In this document: positions 7,275 through 14,435 of the stretch, one piece after another
Layout: the number at the start of each line of letters is the position of its first letter
Numbering within the stretch: position 1 is the stretch's first letter
Assembly: GCA_002721775.1 (NCBI GenBank)
Contig: PBLM01000048.1
Span: forward strand, 39,327 to 54,652
Length of the DNA stretch: 15,326 nucleotides
DNA from: Rhodospirillaceae bacterium
Lineage (GTDB): Bacteria > Pseudomonadota > Alphaproteobacteria > Puniceispirillales > Puniceispirillaceae
Direction of reading: 5' to 3'
Translations under genes and position numbers: made by a program
The notes under the pieces: model-generated
Told to the model about the DNA's origin: nothing
Databases searched by the model: none
What the model saw: only the letters and a program-made list of their open reading frames with translations

Positions 7275-7955
7275 ATGACGACTCAACTGCCTCTCTCATT
7301 GCCGCTGCCATCTGCTTATAACAAAGAGAGTTTTGTGATAGGCAGCGCAAACGAACAGGCGTTAAGTTGGTTAGAGAGGTGGCCGGATTGGCCGTTGCCT
7401 TTCAAGGGTTTGAATCTCTATGGACCACCAGGAAGTGGAAAAACGCATCTGTCTTATTTGTGGGCAGGGCGGGGTGATGCTGTAGCCTTAAACGGTTTAT
7501 CTCAGTTCGACCAAGATCAGTTTTTGCAAAAGCAACATGTAGTGCTGGATGATTTCGGAGTATCCGGTTGTTATGATGATACTGCGGTGTTTCATTTGCT
7601 GAATTATATCACTTCTGTTTCAGGAACGCTTTTATTCCTCAGCCCTTATCCGGTCGCTCAACATGAGAGTTCTTTGTCTGACTTGACGTCACGCTTGCGT
7701 TCAGTAGCCGCTCAGGAAATTGACCTTCCAGATGATGGGCTTTTAAAAGCAGTGCTGGCAAAACACTTTACAGACCGACAATGTGCAGTATCAGAACAGG
7801 TTTTGAACTATATTGTTAATCGGATGGAGCGAAGTTTTTCAGCGGCTCAAAAACTGTCTGCAGAAATGGACGCATTAGCTCTGTCACTAAAAGTTCCTGT
7901 CAGCCTGACAATCGCTCGTCAGGTTCTCGACAGCATCGAGGTAAAATTGATATGA
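7275..7955 (+). CDS. hda: Hda/HdaA-like regulator of DnaA (AAA+ ATPase)
   Basis: A 226-residue DnaA-like AAA+ protein without DnaA's DNA-binding domain. It most likely acts with the DNA-loaded beta clamp to make DnaA hydrolyse ATP, preventing re-initiation. The N-terminus carries Q-L-P-L-S-L-P-L (4-11), which fits the clamp-binding motif at the same place in Hda proteins. Walker A is G-P-P-G-S-G-K-T (50-57) and Walker B is V-V-L-D-D-F (89-94). The box with the arginine finger is S-D-L-T-S-R-L-R-S (135-143), with Arg140 the likely finger. The ATG at 7275 is preferred because the clamp motif then sits near the N-terminus, as in relatives; a TTG at 7266 would add only three residues. There is no clear Shine-Dalgarno sequence, which points to weak initiation or coupling with the gene upstream. 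The call is firm; the mechanism is from characterised homologues. Confidence 0.9.
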   Translation: MTTQLPLSLPLPSAYNKESFVIGSANEQALSWLERWPDWPLPFKGLNLYGPPGSGKTHLSYLWAGRGDAVALNGLSQFDQDQFLQKQHVVLDDFGVSGCYDDTAVFHLLNYITSVSGTLLFLSPYPVAQHESSLSDLTSRLRSVAAQEIDLPDDGLLKAVLAKHFTDRQCAVSEQVLNYIVNRMERSFSAAQKLSAEMDALALSLKVPVSLTIARQVLDSIEVKLI

Positions 7956-7991
7956 ATAAAACAAACAAAAAAATAAAAAGGAAACTCGCTT

Positions 7992-8774
7992 ATGCTTGAT
8001 TTTGGACTGACAGGAAAGAACGCGATCGTATGTGCGTCATCAAAGGGACTCGGGTTGGGTTGTGCGCAGGCATTGGCCAAGACAGGTGTGAATCTGGTCA
8101 TGTGCGCCCGTGGTGGGGAATTACTGGAACAAGTCGCTGCTGATATTCGAACTGAAACAGGCGTTACTGTAAAGACTGTCGCGTGTGATATTACGTCTGC
8201 GCAGGGGCGAGAAGCTGTTTTGGCAGCAGCGGGTCATGTTGATATTCTTGTCAATAATGCCGGTGGCCCGCCCCCCGGTGATTTTAGAGACTGGACACGT
8301 GACGATTGGATAAAAGCCATTGATGCCAATATGCTGACTGCCATTGAACTCATAAAAGCAGTAATTGATCCGATGATTGACAAACGGTTTGGGCGGATTG
8401 TGAACATTACATCTGGTTCGGTAAAATCGCCAATCCCACAATTAGGGCTGTCTAATGGCGCGCGTTCTGGGCTGACGGGTTTTGTGGGTGGGATCGCACG
8501 GCAGGTGGCAAAGCACAATGTGACCATCAATGGTTTGCTGCCTGGTCAATTTAATACTGAAAGGATTGAAAGTTTGATTGACAATACCTCACGGCAACAA
8601 AACAAATCACATGAGGATGTGCGTGCAGAACTAGAGGCTCGCAACCCGTCTGGGCGCTTGGGTTATATTGAGGAATTTGGTTTTGCCTGTGCATTTGTTT
8701 GTTCTGCCCATTCAGGATATCTTGTCGGTCAAAACATTCTTATAGATGGCGGTAACTTTAATTCTAACGGCTAA
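7992..8774 (+). CDS. Short-chain dehydrogenase/reductase, 3-oxoacyl-ACP reductase-like, atypical active site
   Basis: A 260-residue Rossmann-fold SDR. The cofactor loop is A-S-S-K-G-L-G-L-G (15-23) in place of the usual T-G-x-x-x-G-I-G. The structural N-N-A-G motif is at 88-91 and N-I-T-S-G-S at 138-143. Where the catalytic Tyr-x-x-x-Lys should lie, the sequence is L-S-N-G-A-R-S-G-L (153-161), so Tyr is replaced by Ser154 and Lys by Arg158 in my alignment. A known subgroup of FabG-like SDRs has this L-S-N-x-x-R pattern and lacks the standard tetrad, so this is a family property and not decay. The end G-Q-N-I-L-I-D-G-G (246-254) is typical. Substrate is unknown. AAGGAAA precedes the ATG, 36 nt after hda, and it may be the last gene of that operon. 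It converges on rnd with 12 nt between. Confidence 0.88.
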   Translation: MLDFGLTGKNAIVCASSKGLGLGCAQALAKTGVNLVMCARGGELLEQVAADIRTETGVTVKTVACDITSAQGREAVLAAAGHVDILVNNAGGPPPGDFRDWTRDDWIKAIDANMLTAIELIKAVIDPMIDKRFGRIVNITSGSVKSPIPQLGLSNGARSGLTGFVGGIARQVAKHNVTINGLLPGQFNTERIESLIDNTSRQQNKSHEDVRAELEARNPSGRLGYIEEFGFACAFVCSAHSGYLVGQNILIDGGNFNSNG

Positions 8775-8786
8775 AGCTGAGATAGA

Positions 8787-9950
8787 CTAAGGTGATATAG
8801 GGAGAAGTTTTGTTTTGCCGTTCGTAACGGAAACGGCAAGACGACCGTGTTTTAGTTGCAGTGCTATATTGCCGAAGATTTCGTATCTCCAACCAGACAA
8901 GGCTGGAATATCGGCTTGATCATCAAGCGCCAGCCTTTCAAGATCATCTGCGCTAGCGATGAGTCGAGGGGCAACTTCGCGCTCTTCAGTAACATGTTTC
9001 AGCAACACTTTAAGCAAATCAACAAGGGCCTGTGGGGGTGTTTCACGTTTCTCCTGCCGATCTAATTTTGGATAGTTGGCTTCAGGGATTTGCGCTGATT
9101 GTTGAAGAATATTCAGAACTGGATTGACCAGCTTACCGGTCTCTCCACCTGGAAAACCTCTGATTTTTCGAAATTCAGCTGCAGTTTTTGGGTTCGAACC
9201 GGCGAGGTCAATCAAAGTGTCGTCACGTATCAGACGGTTGCGAGGGACGTCACGTTTCTGTGCTTCTATCTCCCTCCATTGTGCAAGTTTGGCTAGCCTG
9301 TTGATCATAGAAGGTTTTCCTCCTCTGAATCGCAGCCGTTTCCACATCGTTTCGGGATTCGGCACATACAAAGACAATGCAGAAAGAGAAGCAATTTCAC
9401 TTTTAACCCAGTCAGTCCGGTTAGTCTTTACTAAATGCGCCAGCATACGAGGGTAAATTTCTGCAAGATAAATTACATCATCTGCCGCATATTTAATTTG
9501 TCTGTCTGTTAATGGGCGTTCCATCCAATTGGTAAACCGTAATGATTTATCTATCGTCTGCCCAGTGTAATGCTGAACTAGCTTGTCATAGCCGACTTGA
9601 TCTCCCAAGCCGCAGACCATTGCCGCAATCTGTGTGTCATATATTGGGAAGGGAACTTGTCCTGTTAGATGAACAAAGATTTCTAAATCTTGCCGCCCCG
9701 CATGGAAGACTTTTATGATGCCGGGGTTCTGCATTAAGCCATGAAGTGGGGAGAGATCGATATTTGGCGCCAGCGGATCAATACAAAAGGTTCTACCAAC
9801 TGCACTGAGTTGCACTAGACATAATTTTGGATAATAGGTGGTTTCACGCATGAACTCTGTGTCAACTGCCACAAATTCGGCATCTAACAACATCGTGATG
9901 GCAGATTTCAGATCTTTGTTTGTTTCGATGAGCTGCGTTTTAGAATCCAT
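8787..9950 (-). CDS. rnd: Ribonuclease D
   Basis: A 387-residue 3'-to-5' exoribonuclease of the DEDDy type, involved in trimming the 3' ends of tRNA and other stable RNAs. Exonuclease motif I is V-D-T-E-F (29-33, with Asp30 and Glu32). Motif II includes Asp88 in H-A-G-R-Q-D-L-E. Motif III is Y-A-A-D-D (154-158, with Tyr154 and Asp158). An HRDC-type helical domain follows at about 213-295, containing E-I-E-A-Q-K-R-D-V-P-R-N-R-L-I-R-D-D. The C-terminal segment is less conserved but present, and the total length is normal. The ATG at 9950 begins the protein close to the conserved core. Its nearest purine-rich sequence, GAGG, is rather far upstream, so initiation may be weak. The gene stands alone between a convergent and a divergent neighbour. 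Confidence 0.95.
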   Translation of the reverse strand: MDSKTQLIETNKDLKSAITMLLDAEFVAVDTEFMRETTYYPKLCLVQLSAVGRTFCIDPLAPNIDLSPLHGLMQNPGIIKVFHAGRQDLEIFVHLTGQVPFPIYDTQIAAMVCGLGDQVGYDKLVQHYTGQTIDKSLRFTNWMERPLTDRQIKYAADDVIYLAEIYPRMLAHLVKTNRTDWVKSEIASLSALSLYVPNPETMWKRLRFRGGKPSMINRLAKLAQWREIEAQKRDVPRNRLIRDDTLIDLAGSNPKTAAEFRKIRGFPGGETGKLVNPVLNILQQSAQIPEANYPKLDRQEKRETPPQALVDLLKVLLKHVTEEREVAPRLIASADDLERLALDDQADIPALSGWRYEIFGNIALQLKHGRLAVSVTNGKTKLLPISP

Positions 9951-10065
9951 AAAGTTAAGTCTAAAGCCTCACTACGCTGTCAGTAAAGCAGGTTAGAGGT
10001 GGTGAAAGGTGTTGTTTTTTGCGATATGGCGGAAAGAACATGTTAATATGTGAAATTTTAGTCAT

Positions 10066-10095
10066 TTGCTTGTTCTTTTACACCAATGATATATG
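10066..10095 (+). promoter_or_regulatory. Candidate promoter of the eipB-like gene
   Basis: TTGCTT (10066-10071) and TATATG (10090-10095) are separated by 18 nt, and TG at 10087-10088 gives an extended -10. It lies about 58 nt before the start codon in the 202-nt divergent region with rnd. The rest of that region holds no gene and no other clear signal. Confidence 0.42.
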
Positions 10096-10152
10096 TGATC
10101 AGAGACATAGGGGATATTTAGGGCTCAGAAATTTAGTGTTGGGGACCGTGAA

Positions 10153-10977
10153 ATGGTGAAAATGGTAATCAAAAATAAGTCAGCATCATTTTTAAGTGGT
10201 AGTATTTTGCTTGTTTGTGTGGAGGGCATAGTTCCCGTTGGTGCTGTCGAGATTGCTGCGCACGAAGCGACCTACAATATGAGCTTATTGTCAGTGGACC
10301 AGGACTCCCAGATGGCCGGTGTCAAAGGCAAAACTAATTTTACCATTCGAAGAGATTGTGATGGTTGGAAATCATCTGAAAACTATGTCCTTGAATTTGA
10401 CTATCAGTCTGGTGAAACATTGATCATGGCGTCTCATTTCTCTTCATGGGAGGAGCTTGCAGGACAACTTTATTCGTTCGAAGTGCACGAAGGTTCAACA
10501 TTTGAAGATGAAAAACAGTTCAATGGTTACGCAAACCTGCCGCCCGTAGCAGAGCGCGCTGAGGCTTTTTTCTCTATGCAGCCGGATACAGCCATGCCAT
10601 TGCCAGATAGGGTGTTTTTTCCAGTTGCCCATACACGTGAGTTGCTGGAAAAAGCTCAGCAGGGCGGAAAGTTGTTTTCAGCTCACATTTTTTTTGGAGC
10701 TGAGCCTGATCGCGCTCTGAAGAGAACGAGTTCTGTGATTGGTGCGCGTCAGACTGTCAAAAATGAGAACAGGCTGGGACGACTATCAACACAGACTTAT
10801 TATCCTATTCAGATTGCCTATTTTGATCCAAATAGTTCAGAAGCAGTTCCTGAATATGAAATCACTTTTCATATGCTTTCAAATGGAGTTGTGTCTTATT
10901 ATGAAGTGGATTATGGCACATTTGCAATTGATGCTGAACTGGTCGATGTTAAGCCTTTGCCTCAGCCACGTTGTTAA
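10153..10977 (+). CDS. eipB: EipB-like periplasmic envelope-integrity protein (DUF1849)
   Basis: A 274-residue exported protein. A basic start (M-V-K-M-V-I-K-N-K) and hydrophobic stretch (12-31) form a signal peptide, with likely cleavage after V-G-A at residue 31. The mature part shows family marks of EipB/DUF1849: A-H-E-A-T-Y-N-M-S-L (36-45), R-D-C-D-G-W (67-72), a beta-rich middle, and L-P-D-R-V-F-F-P-V-A-H-T (about 150-161). In Brucella, EipB folds as a periplasmic beta-spiral with a disulfide between a cysteine in the CDGW block and one near the C-terminus, and it protects cells against envelope stress. Here Cys69 and the very last residue, Cys274, are the only cysteines after the signal peptide, so the same disulfide is expected. 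GGGGA precedes the ATG. Two stop codons in tandem (TAATAG) end the gene, 13 nt from the convergent ROK gene. The gene symbol is by homology. Confidence 0.85.
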   Translation: MVKMVIKNKSASFLSGSILLVCVEGIVPVGAVEIAAHEATYNMSLLSVDQDSQMAGVKGKTNFTIRRDCDGWKSSENYVLEFDYQSGETLIMASHFSSWEELAGQLYSFEVHEGSTFEDEKQFNGYANLPPVAERAEAFFSMQPDTAMPLPDRVFFPVAHTRELLEKAQQGGKLFSAHIFFGAEPDRALKRTSSVIGARQTVKNENRLGRLSTQTYYPIQIAYFDPNSSEAVPEYEITFHMLSNGVVSYYEVDYGTFAIDAELVDVKPLPQPRC

Positions 10978-10990
10978 TAGAAACTGCCTT

Positions 10991-11902
10991 TCATTTGCTG
11001 AAATCACATAGATGCGCAGCACCATGAAGATAGAGGTAATGAGGGCAAGGATATGAATTTTGCAGCGTAACAAGTATGTCACTATCAACTGATGCGCGAA
11101 TATAGCCTGGCCATTTACGGGGGACATTTGTAATTAGTCGTTGACTTTCACCTAGTTCACCCCCGATAAAAATTATGTCCGGGTCAAGTAAGCCGATTAC
11201 CATGGCCAATCCACGAGCGATCCGATCCTCTAGCACTTGCATCGCAGATTCTGCAATAATATCACCGGAATCAGCTTGTTCTATGATATCCCCTGCTGTT
11301 AATTTGCTTCCTGTCAGCAACTCATAATCATGGCTTAGGCCTTCTAGGCTGACAAAATGTTCAAGACAGCCTGTTCGGCCACAGACGCATACTCGTCCGT
11401 CCATTTCGTAATCTACCGGCCAGGGTAAAGACAAATGTCCCCAGTCTCCAGCCAAACCATGTGGCCCAAGTAGAAGTTTATCAGCGACAATAATGCCGCC
11501 ATAGACAGTTTGATCCAAAGATAGCGCAAAAATTGTTTGTTTATTTTCAAGCTGAAGTAACGTTCGGGCAGCAACAGCCATACATTGGCCATCTGAGCCT
11601 AGGAGAATAGGGTGGTTCAAAGCTGCCTGCAAATCTTGCCGCAGCATTTTCTGCGCAAGGAGAGGGTGATGGAGACTTGCGATCATTCCTGTTGAGGCTG
11701 TTTCGTGACCCTGTAATGAAATCCCAATCGGTAATTTGATATCATGCTTTTTCTTGCATTGCTTGAGTGCGGATTCCAATTGAAAGAGTAGTGCTGAGTA
11801 GTTATCAGCAGAAGCAAAAGAGAAGTTAAAAATAAAATCGCTATCATCAGAGATGACAGCGATACTACATTCATCTGGGCCGAGGCGTACACCGCATTTC
11901 AT
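10991..11902 (-). CDS. ROK-family sugar-kinase-like protein with degenerate ATP site (possible pseudokinase)
   Basis: A 303-residue protein that aligns end to end with the fructokinase/N-acetylglucosamine kinase branch of the ROK family. The zinc site is intact: His156 in G-D-W-G-H and C-V-C-G-R-T-G-C (172-179, Cys172, Cys174, Cys179). Asp104 in G-S-D-G-Q-C matches the catalytic Asp of the N-D-A-N block. However, the N-terminal phosphate loop D-x-G-G-T-K reads R-L-G-P-D-E (6-11), the second phosphate loop G-T-G-x-G-x-G reads D-Q-T-V-Y-G-G, the sugar-binding Glu of G-E-x-G-H is Asp153, and the C-terminal G-G-G is G-G-E. No helix-turn-helix is present. The frame is fully open, so the gene is not an obvious pseudogene. 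I chose the ATG at 11902 (AAAGGG upstream, 22 nt after rpmG); longer forms would overlap rpmG. It is probably co-transcribed with rpmG. Kinase activity is doubtful; function unknown. Confidence 0.82.
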   Translation of the reverse strand: MKCGVRLGPDECSIAVISDDSDFIFNFSFASADNYSALLFQLESALKQCKKKHDIKLPIGISLQGHETASTGMIASLHHPLLAQKMLRQDLQAALNHPILLGSDGQCMAVAARTLLQLENKQTIFALSLDQTVYGGIIVADKLLLGPHGLAGDWGHLSLPWPVDYEMDGRVCVCGRTGCLEHFVSLEGLSHDYELLTGSKLTAGDIIEQADSGDIIAESAMQVLEDRIARGLAMVIGLLDPDIIFIGGELGESQRLITNVPRKWPGYIRASVDSDILVTLQNSYPCPHYLYLHGAAHLCDFSK

Positions 11903-11924
11903 GGGCGATAGCCCTTTCAGACCC

Positions 11925-12092
11925 TTACTTAATTTTGGCTTCCCGGAACAACACGTGTTTGCGTGCCTTCGGATCATATTTTTTTAGCTCAAGTTTTTCA
12001 GGCTTTGTACGTGGGTTTTTCTTGGTCACATAGTAAAACCCTGTATCAGCAGTGCTGACGAGTTTAATTTGCAATGTTGCTGGTTTTGCCAT
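11925..12092 (-). CDS. rpmG: 50S ribosomal protein L33 (bL33)
   Basis: A 55-residue ribosomal protein, the normal length. The protein begins [18 protein letters not shown], continues [10 protein letters not shown], and ends [10 protein letters not shown] and F-R-E-A-K-I-K, all typical of alphaproteobacterial L33. It lacks the C-x-x-C zinc pairs, so it is the zinc-independent form. The ATG at 12092 has GGAG about 6 nt upstream, and a strong promoter lies roughly 40 nt before it. The stop is 22 nt before the ROK-like gene on the same strand. rnr lies upstream, also on the minus strand; the topA-rnr-rpmG neighbourhood is common in Alphaproteobacteria. Confidence 0.98.
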   Translation of the reverse strand: MAKPATLQIKLVSTADTGFYYVTKKNPRTKPEKLELKKYDPKARKHVLFREAKIK

Positions 12093-12132
12093 CATCTACT
12101 CCATAGGGATACAAAACACCTAAAGTGAAAAC

Positions 12133-12161
12133 GATATGCGTGAGAATTGTATGAAAGTCAA
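12133..12161 (-). promoter_or_regulatory. Strong sigma70-type promoter of rpmG
   Basis: On the minus strand, CTTGACT provides a near-consensus -35 (TTGACT, 12156-12161). After exactly 17 nt comes CATATC (12133-12138) as the -10. This fits the alphaproteobacterial TTGAC-N17-TATAT style. It lies about 40 nt upstream of the rpmG ATG and should drive rpmG and the ROK-like gene. Confidence 0.72.
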
Positions 12162-12174
12162 GTTTTCTGTTGCG

Positions 12175-12199
12175 AAAAGCGCTTTATTATGGATAAGCG
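12175..12199 (-). terminator. Weak possible terminator after rnr
   Basis: On the minus strand, CGCTT (12195-12199) pairs with AAGCG (12180-12184) across a 10-nt loop, followed by CTTTTCG. The stem is short and the U-tract has only four residues, so it would be leaky at best. It lies between the rnr stop and the rpmG promoter. Confidence 0.28.
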
Positions 12200-12208
12200 G
12201 TAATTATT

Positions 12209-14428
12209 TTATCTTCTGCGCCATCCAGCTAACTTGTTTCGTCCTTTGGGCCGACTTTTAAACTTTTTTTGAAGATCTCGTGCTGTCTCTGCCTTATGAA
12301 GGCCACCTGATATCCAACTAAGGGTGATGTCGCCACTGGCAGGCCTAATATCTTCAAGGTGGCATATTAATTTATCACCAAGGCGAAACAGCCAGCCATG
12401 ATGGCGCCCAAGCAACATCATGCCGCCGGCCACAATTTCGTAAAAATCATCTGGCAGGGTTCGTCTTGGAATAAACCCTTCACTGGCTCCATCATCCAGT
12501 TTCACAAATAAACCAGACTTTGTTAGGCCAGTTATAATCACTTCAAACTCTGTGATTGTCTTGTGGCTGAGAATCTTTGCGGCCAATCGGGTGGTTGCGC
12601 GCCGTTCAGCTTTTGCGGCAGTTTGTTCTGTCTGGCTGATGGCTGCGCATATTTCACCTAATTTTTCCCTGCTGGCTGATGACCTTCCATCTTTGTTGTC
12701 GGTCAAAACCCTTATCAGGCTGCGATGAACCAAAAGATCAGAATAGCGGCGGATAGGAGAAGTAAAATGCGCATATCTTGTCAGCCCCAGCCCATAGTGG
12801 CCTATATTATCCGGCGAATAAACAGCTCGTGACTGACAACGCAGAATAGCCTCGTTCACAGCTGTTTCAGAATCTGTGTCTTTTACTTTAATCAGTAGTT
12901 CGTTGAATTTGTGCGGAGTCATAGCCTGGCCCTTGGCAAAAGGCAAAGCCAATACGTCTGTCAGTTCGCGTAAGCTGTTTATTTTTTCTGGGTCAGGCTG
13001 ATCATGTATTCTGTAGACACAGCTTTCTCCAGCCTGTTCCAGTGTTTCCGCAGCACATATATTGGCGGTGATCATGAATTCCTCGATAAGTTGGTGGGCC
13101 TCCTCTTGATGTTTCTGAGCAACGCTTTCCGGCTGACCTGTTTTATCAAATTGGATCTTTGCTTCGCTTAGGTTCAGGTTCAATGTGCCGCGCCGATTTC
13201 GCGCTTCACGTAGATTGCGATATGCACCGATCAAATGATGAAGTGTGCTTGGTTTGACCCTACAATCAGCCTCATCAAGGCTGCCCTCTATGACCTGTTG
13301 AACCATTGTGTAAGTTAGGCGAGCAGATGACTTGATCATTGCCTGAAAAAATTTATGTGACAGCTTGTTTCCTGAGCTGTCTATTATGATTTCAACAGCC
13401 AAACAGGCTCTATCTTCATTGGGGCGCAAAGAACATAAGCCGTTTGACAATGCCTCTGGCAGCATAGGAATTACAGTGCCGGGTAGATATACCGAATTGC
13501 CGCGCTTTCTGGCTTCATGGTCTAAAATATCGCCGCTTTGCACGTAGGTGCTAACATCAGCAATGGCAACAATTATGCGCCAGCAATTTTCTGGGGCGGG
13601 TTCAGCAAAGACTGCATCATCAAAGTCTTTGGCATCCTCGCCGTCTATTGTGACAAGAGGAGTAGCGCGTAAATCTTTTCGTTTGCCTAACTCTGGCAAG
13701 GACACAGCTGCTGCGGCGTCGTTCATCTCTTTGGTGAAAATATGACGCAGGTCAAATTCAGCGATGGCTAACGTTGTAAAGGCATCTGGGCTGTTGATTG
13801 AGCCAAGGTTGCGCAGGGGATGGGCAACAAGGTGATATCCATTTTCCTTTACCAATTCTGCTTCCAGAAGGTCATCTTCAGAAAATGTCAGGTTGGTCTT
13901 GTTTCTAATTGGAATATTCCTTTTGCCGCCCTTTTCAGCCTGCAAAAGAACCCAGCGGGGTTGCGCAGTTCTGCTAATATTGGAAGCTTGTCCAAAAATA
14001 CGGCTCTGCCCCTTTGGCAATATGCGTATTAGCTCTGCCTCATAGCTCTGTTCATCCTGATCCTCTTTAAGCCGTGCAAGCACACGGTCACCGTGCTGCA
14101 CAGCCTTACCAGATTTGTTCGAAGGCAGGAGCGTAATCTTCGGGCTTTCCGGCATATCCGCATCAGCAAACCTGGCCTGAGCATAACCGTCATGGTCAAT
14201 GGAGATAATCTGCAGCAGGCTGATTGCTGGCCTTTTGGACGTCTCATTTACGTGTGCTGCGGTATTATCTGATGCCAGACGATGAAGTCTGGCTCGCAAT
14301 TCTGCACGTTGCTGAGGGGCAAGACCAAAAGCTTTTGCTATCTCGCGCAGTGTTGGTGGTCTGGGGCTGGCGGTAATAAAAGCATTCAGCGCATCATCAT
14401 CCGGCAAGGGTGTGCATTTTTTTGTCAC
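12209..14428 (-). CDS. rnr: Ribonuclease R
   Basis: A 739-residue processive 3'-to-5' exoribonuclease of the RNB (RNase II) family, which degrades structured RNA and takes part in RNA quality control. Order of parts: an N-terminal winged-helix-like region (about 1-55, with L-R-E-I-A-K-A-F-G-L), cold-shock/OB domains (about 70-210), the RNB domain (about 250-575), a C-terminal S1 domain (about 630-710), and a basic tail ending G-W-R-R-R. The catalytic motif T-I-D-G-E-D-A-K-D-F-D-D (260-271) carries Asp262, Asp268, Asp270 and Asp271, matching E. coli Asp272, 278, 280 and 281. The start is a GTG at 14428, 7 nt after the topA stop. No nearby in-frame ATG gives the conserved N-terminus, and the ribosome site is weak (GAGTGAG), which suggests coupling to topA. 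The length is within the family's range. Confidence 0.97.
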   Translation of the reverse strand: MTKKCTPLPDDDALNAFITASPRPPTLREIAKAFGLAPQQRAELRARLHRLASDNTAAHVNETSKRPAISLLQIISIDHDGYAQARFADADMPESPKITLLPSNKSGKAVQHGDRVLARLKEDQDEQSYEAELIRILPKGQSRIFGQASNISRTAQPRWVLLQAEKGGKRNIPIRNKTNLTFSEDDLLEAELVKENGYHLVAHPLRNLGSINSPDAFTTLAIAEFDLRHIFTKEMNDAAAAVSLPELGKRKDLRATPLVTIDGEDAKDFDDAVFAEPAPENCWRIIVAIADVSTYVQSGDILDHEARKRGNSVYLPGTVIPMLPEALSNGLCSLRPNEDRACLAVEIIIDSSGNKLSHKFFQAMIKSSARLTYTMVQQVIEGSLDEADCRVKPSTLHHLIGAYRNLREARNRRGTLNLNLSEAKIQFDKTGQPESVAQKHQEEAHQLIEEFMITANICAAETLEQAGESCVYRIHDQPDPEKINSLRELTDVLALPFAKGQAMTPHKFNELLIKVKDTDSETAVNEAILRCQSRAVYSPDNIGHYGLGLTRYAHFTSPIRRYSDLLVHRSLIRVLTDNKDGRSSASREKLGEICAAISQTEQTAAKAERRATTRLAAKILSHKTITEFEVIITGLTKSGLFVKLDDGASEGFIPRRTLPDDFYEIVAGGMMLLGRHHGWLFRLGDKLICHLEDIRPASGDITLSWISGGLHKAETARDLQKKFKSRPKGRNKLAGWRRR

Positions 14429-14435
14429 TGCTCAC

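Noticed and set aside
8121..8530. Minus-strand frames of about 100 codons inside the SDR gene.
   Set aside because: Cysteine- and proline-rich shadow translations overlapping a clear Rossmann-fold protein; no independent evidence.
11903..11977. A longer start for the ROK-like gene (25 more residues).
   Set aside because: It would overlap the end of rpmG, the added residues do not match the family, and the ATG at 11902 has an acceptable ribosome site.
13365..14247. Open frames on both strands inside rnr.
   Set aside because: They lie within well-conserved RNase R domains, have no start signals, and their translations look like shadow sequence.
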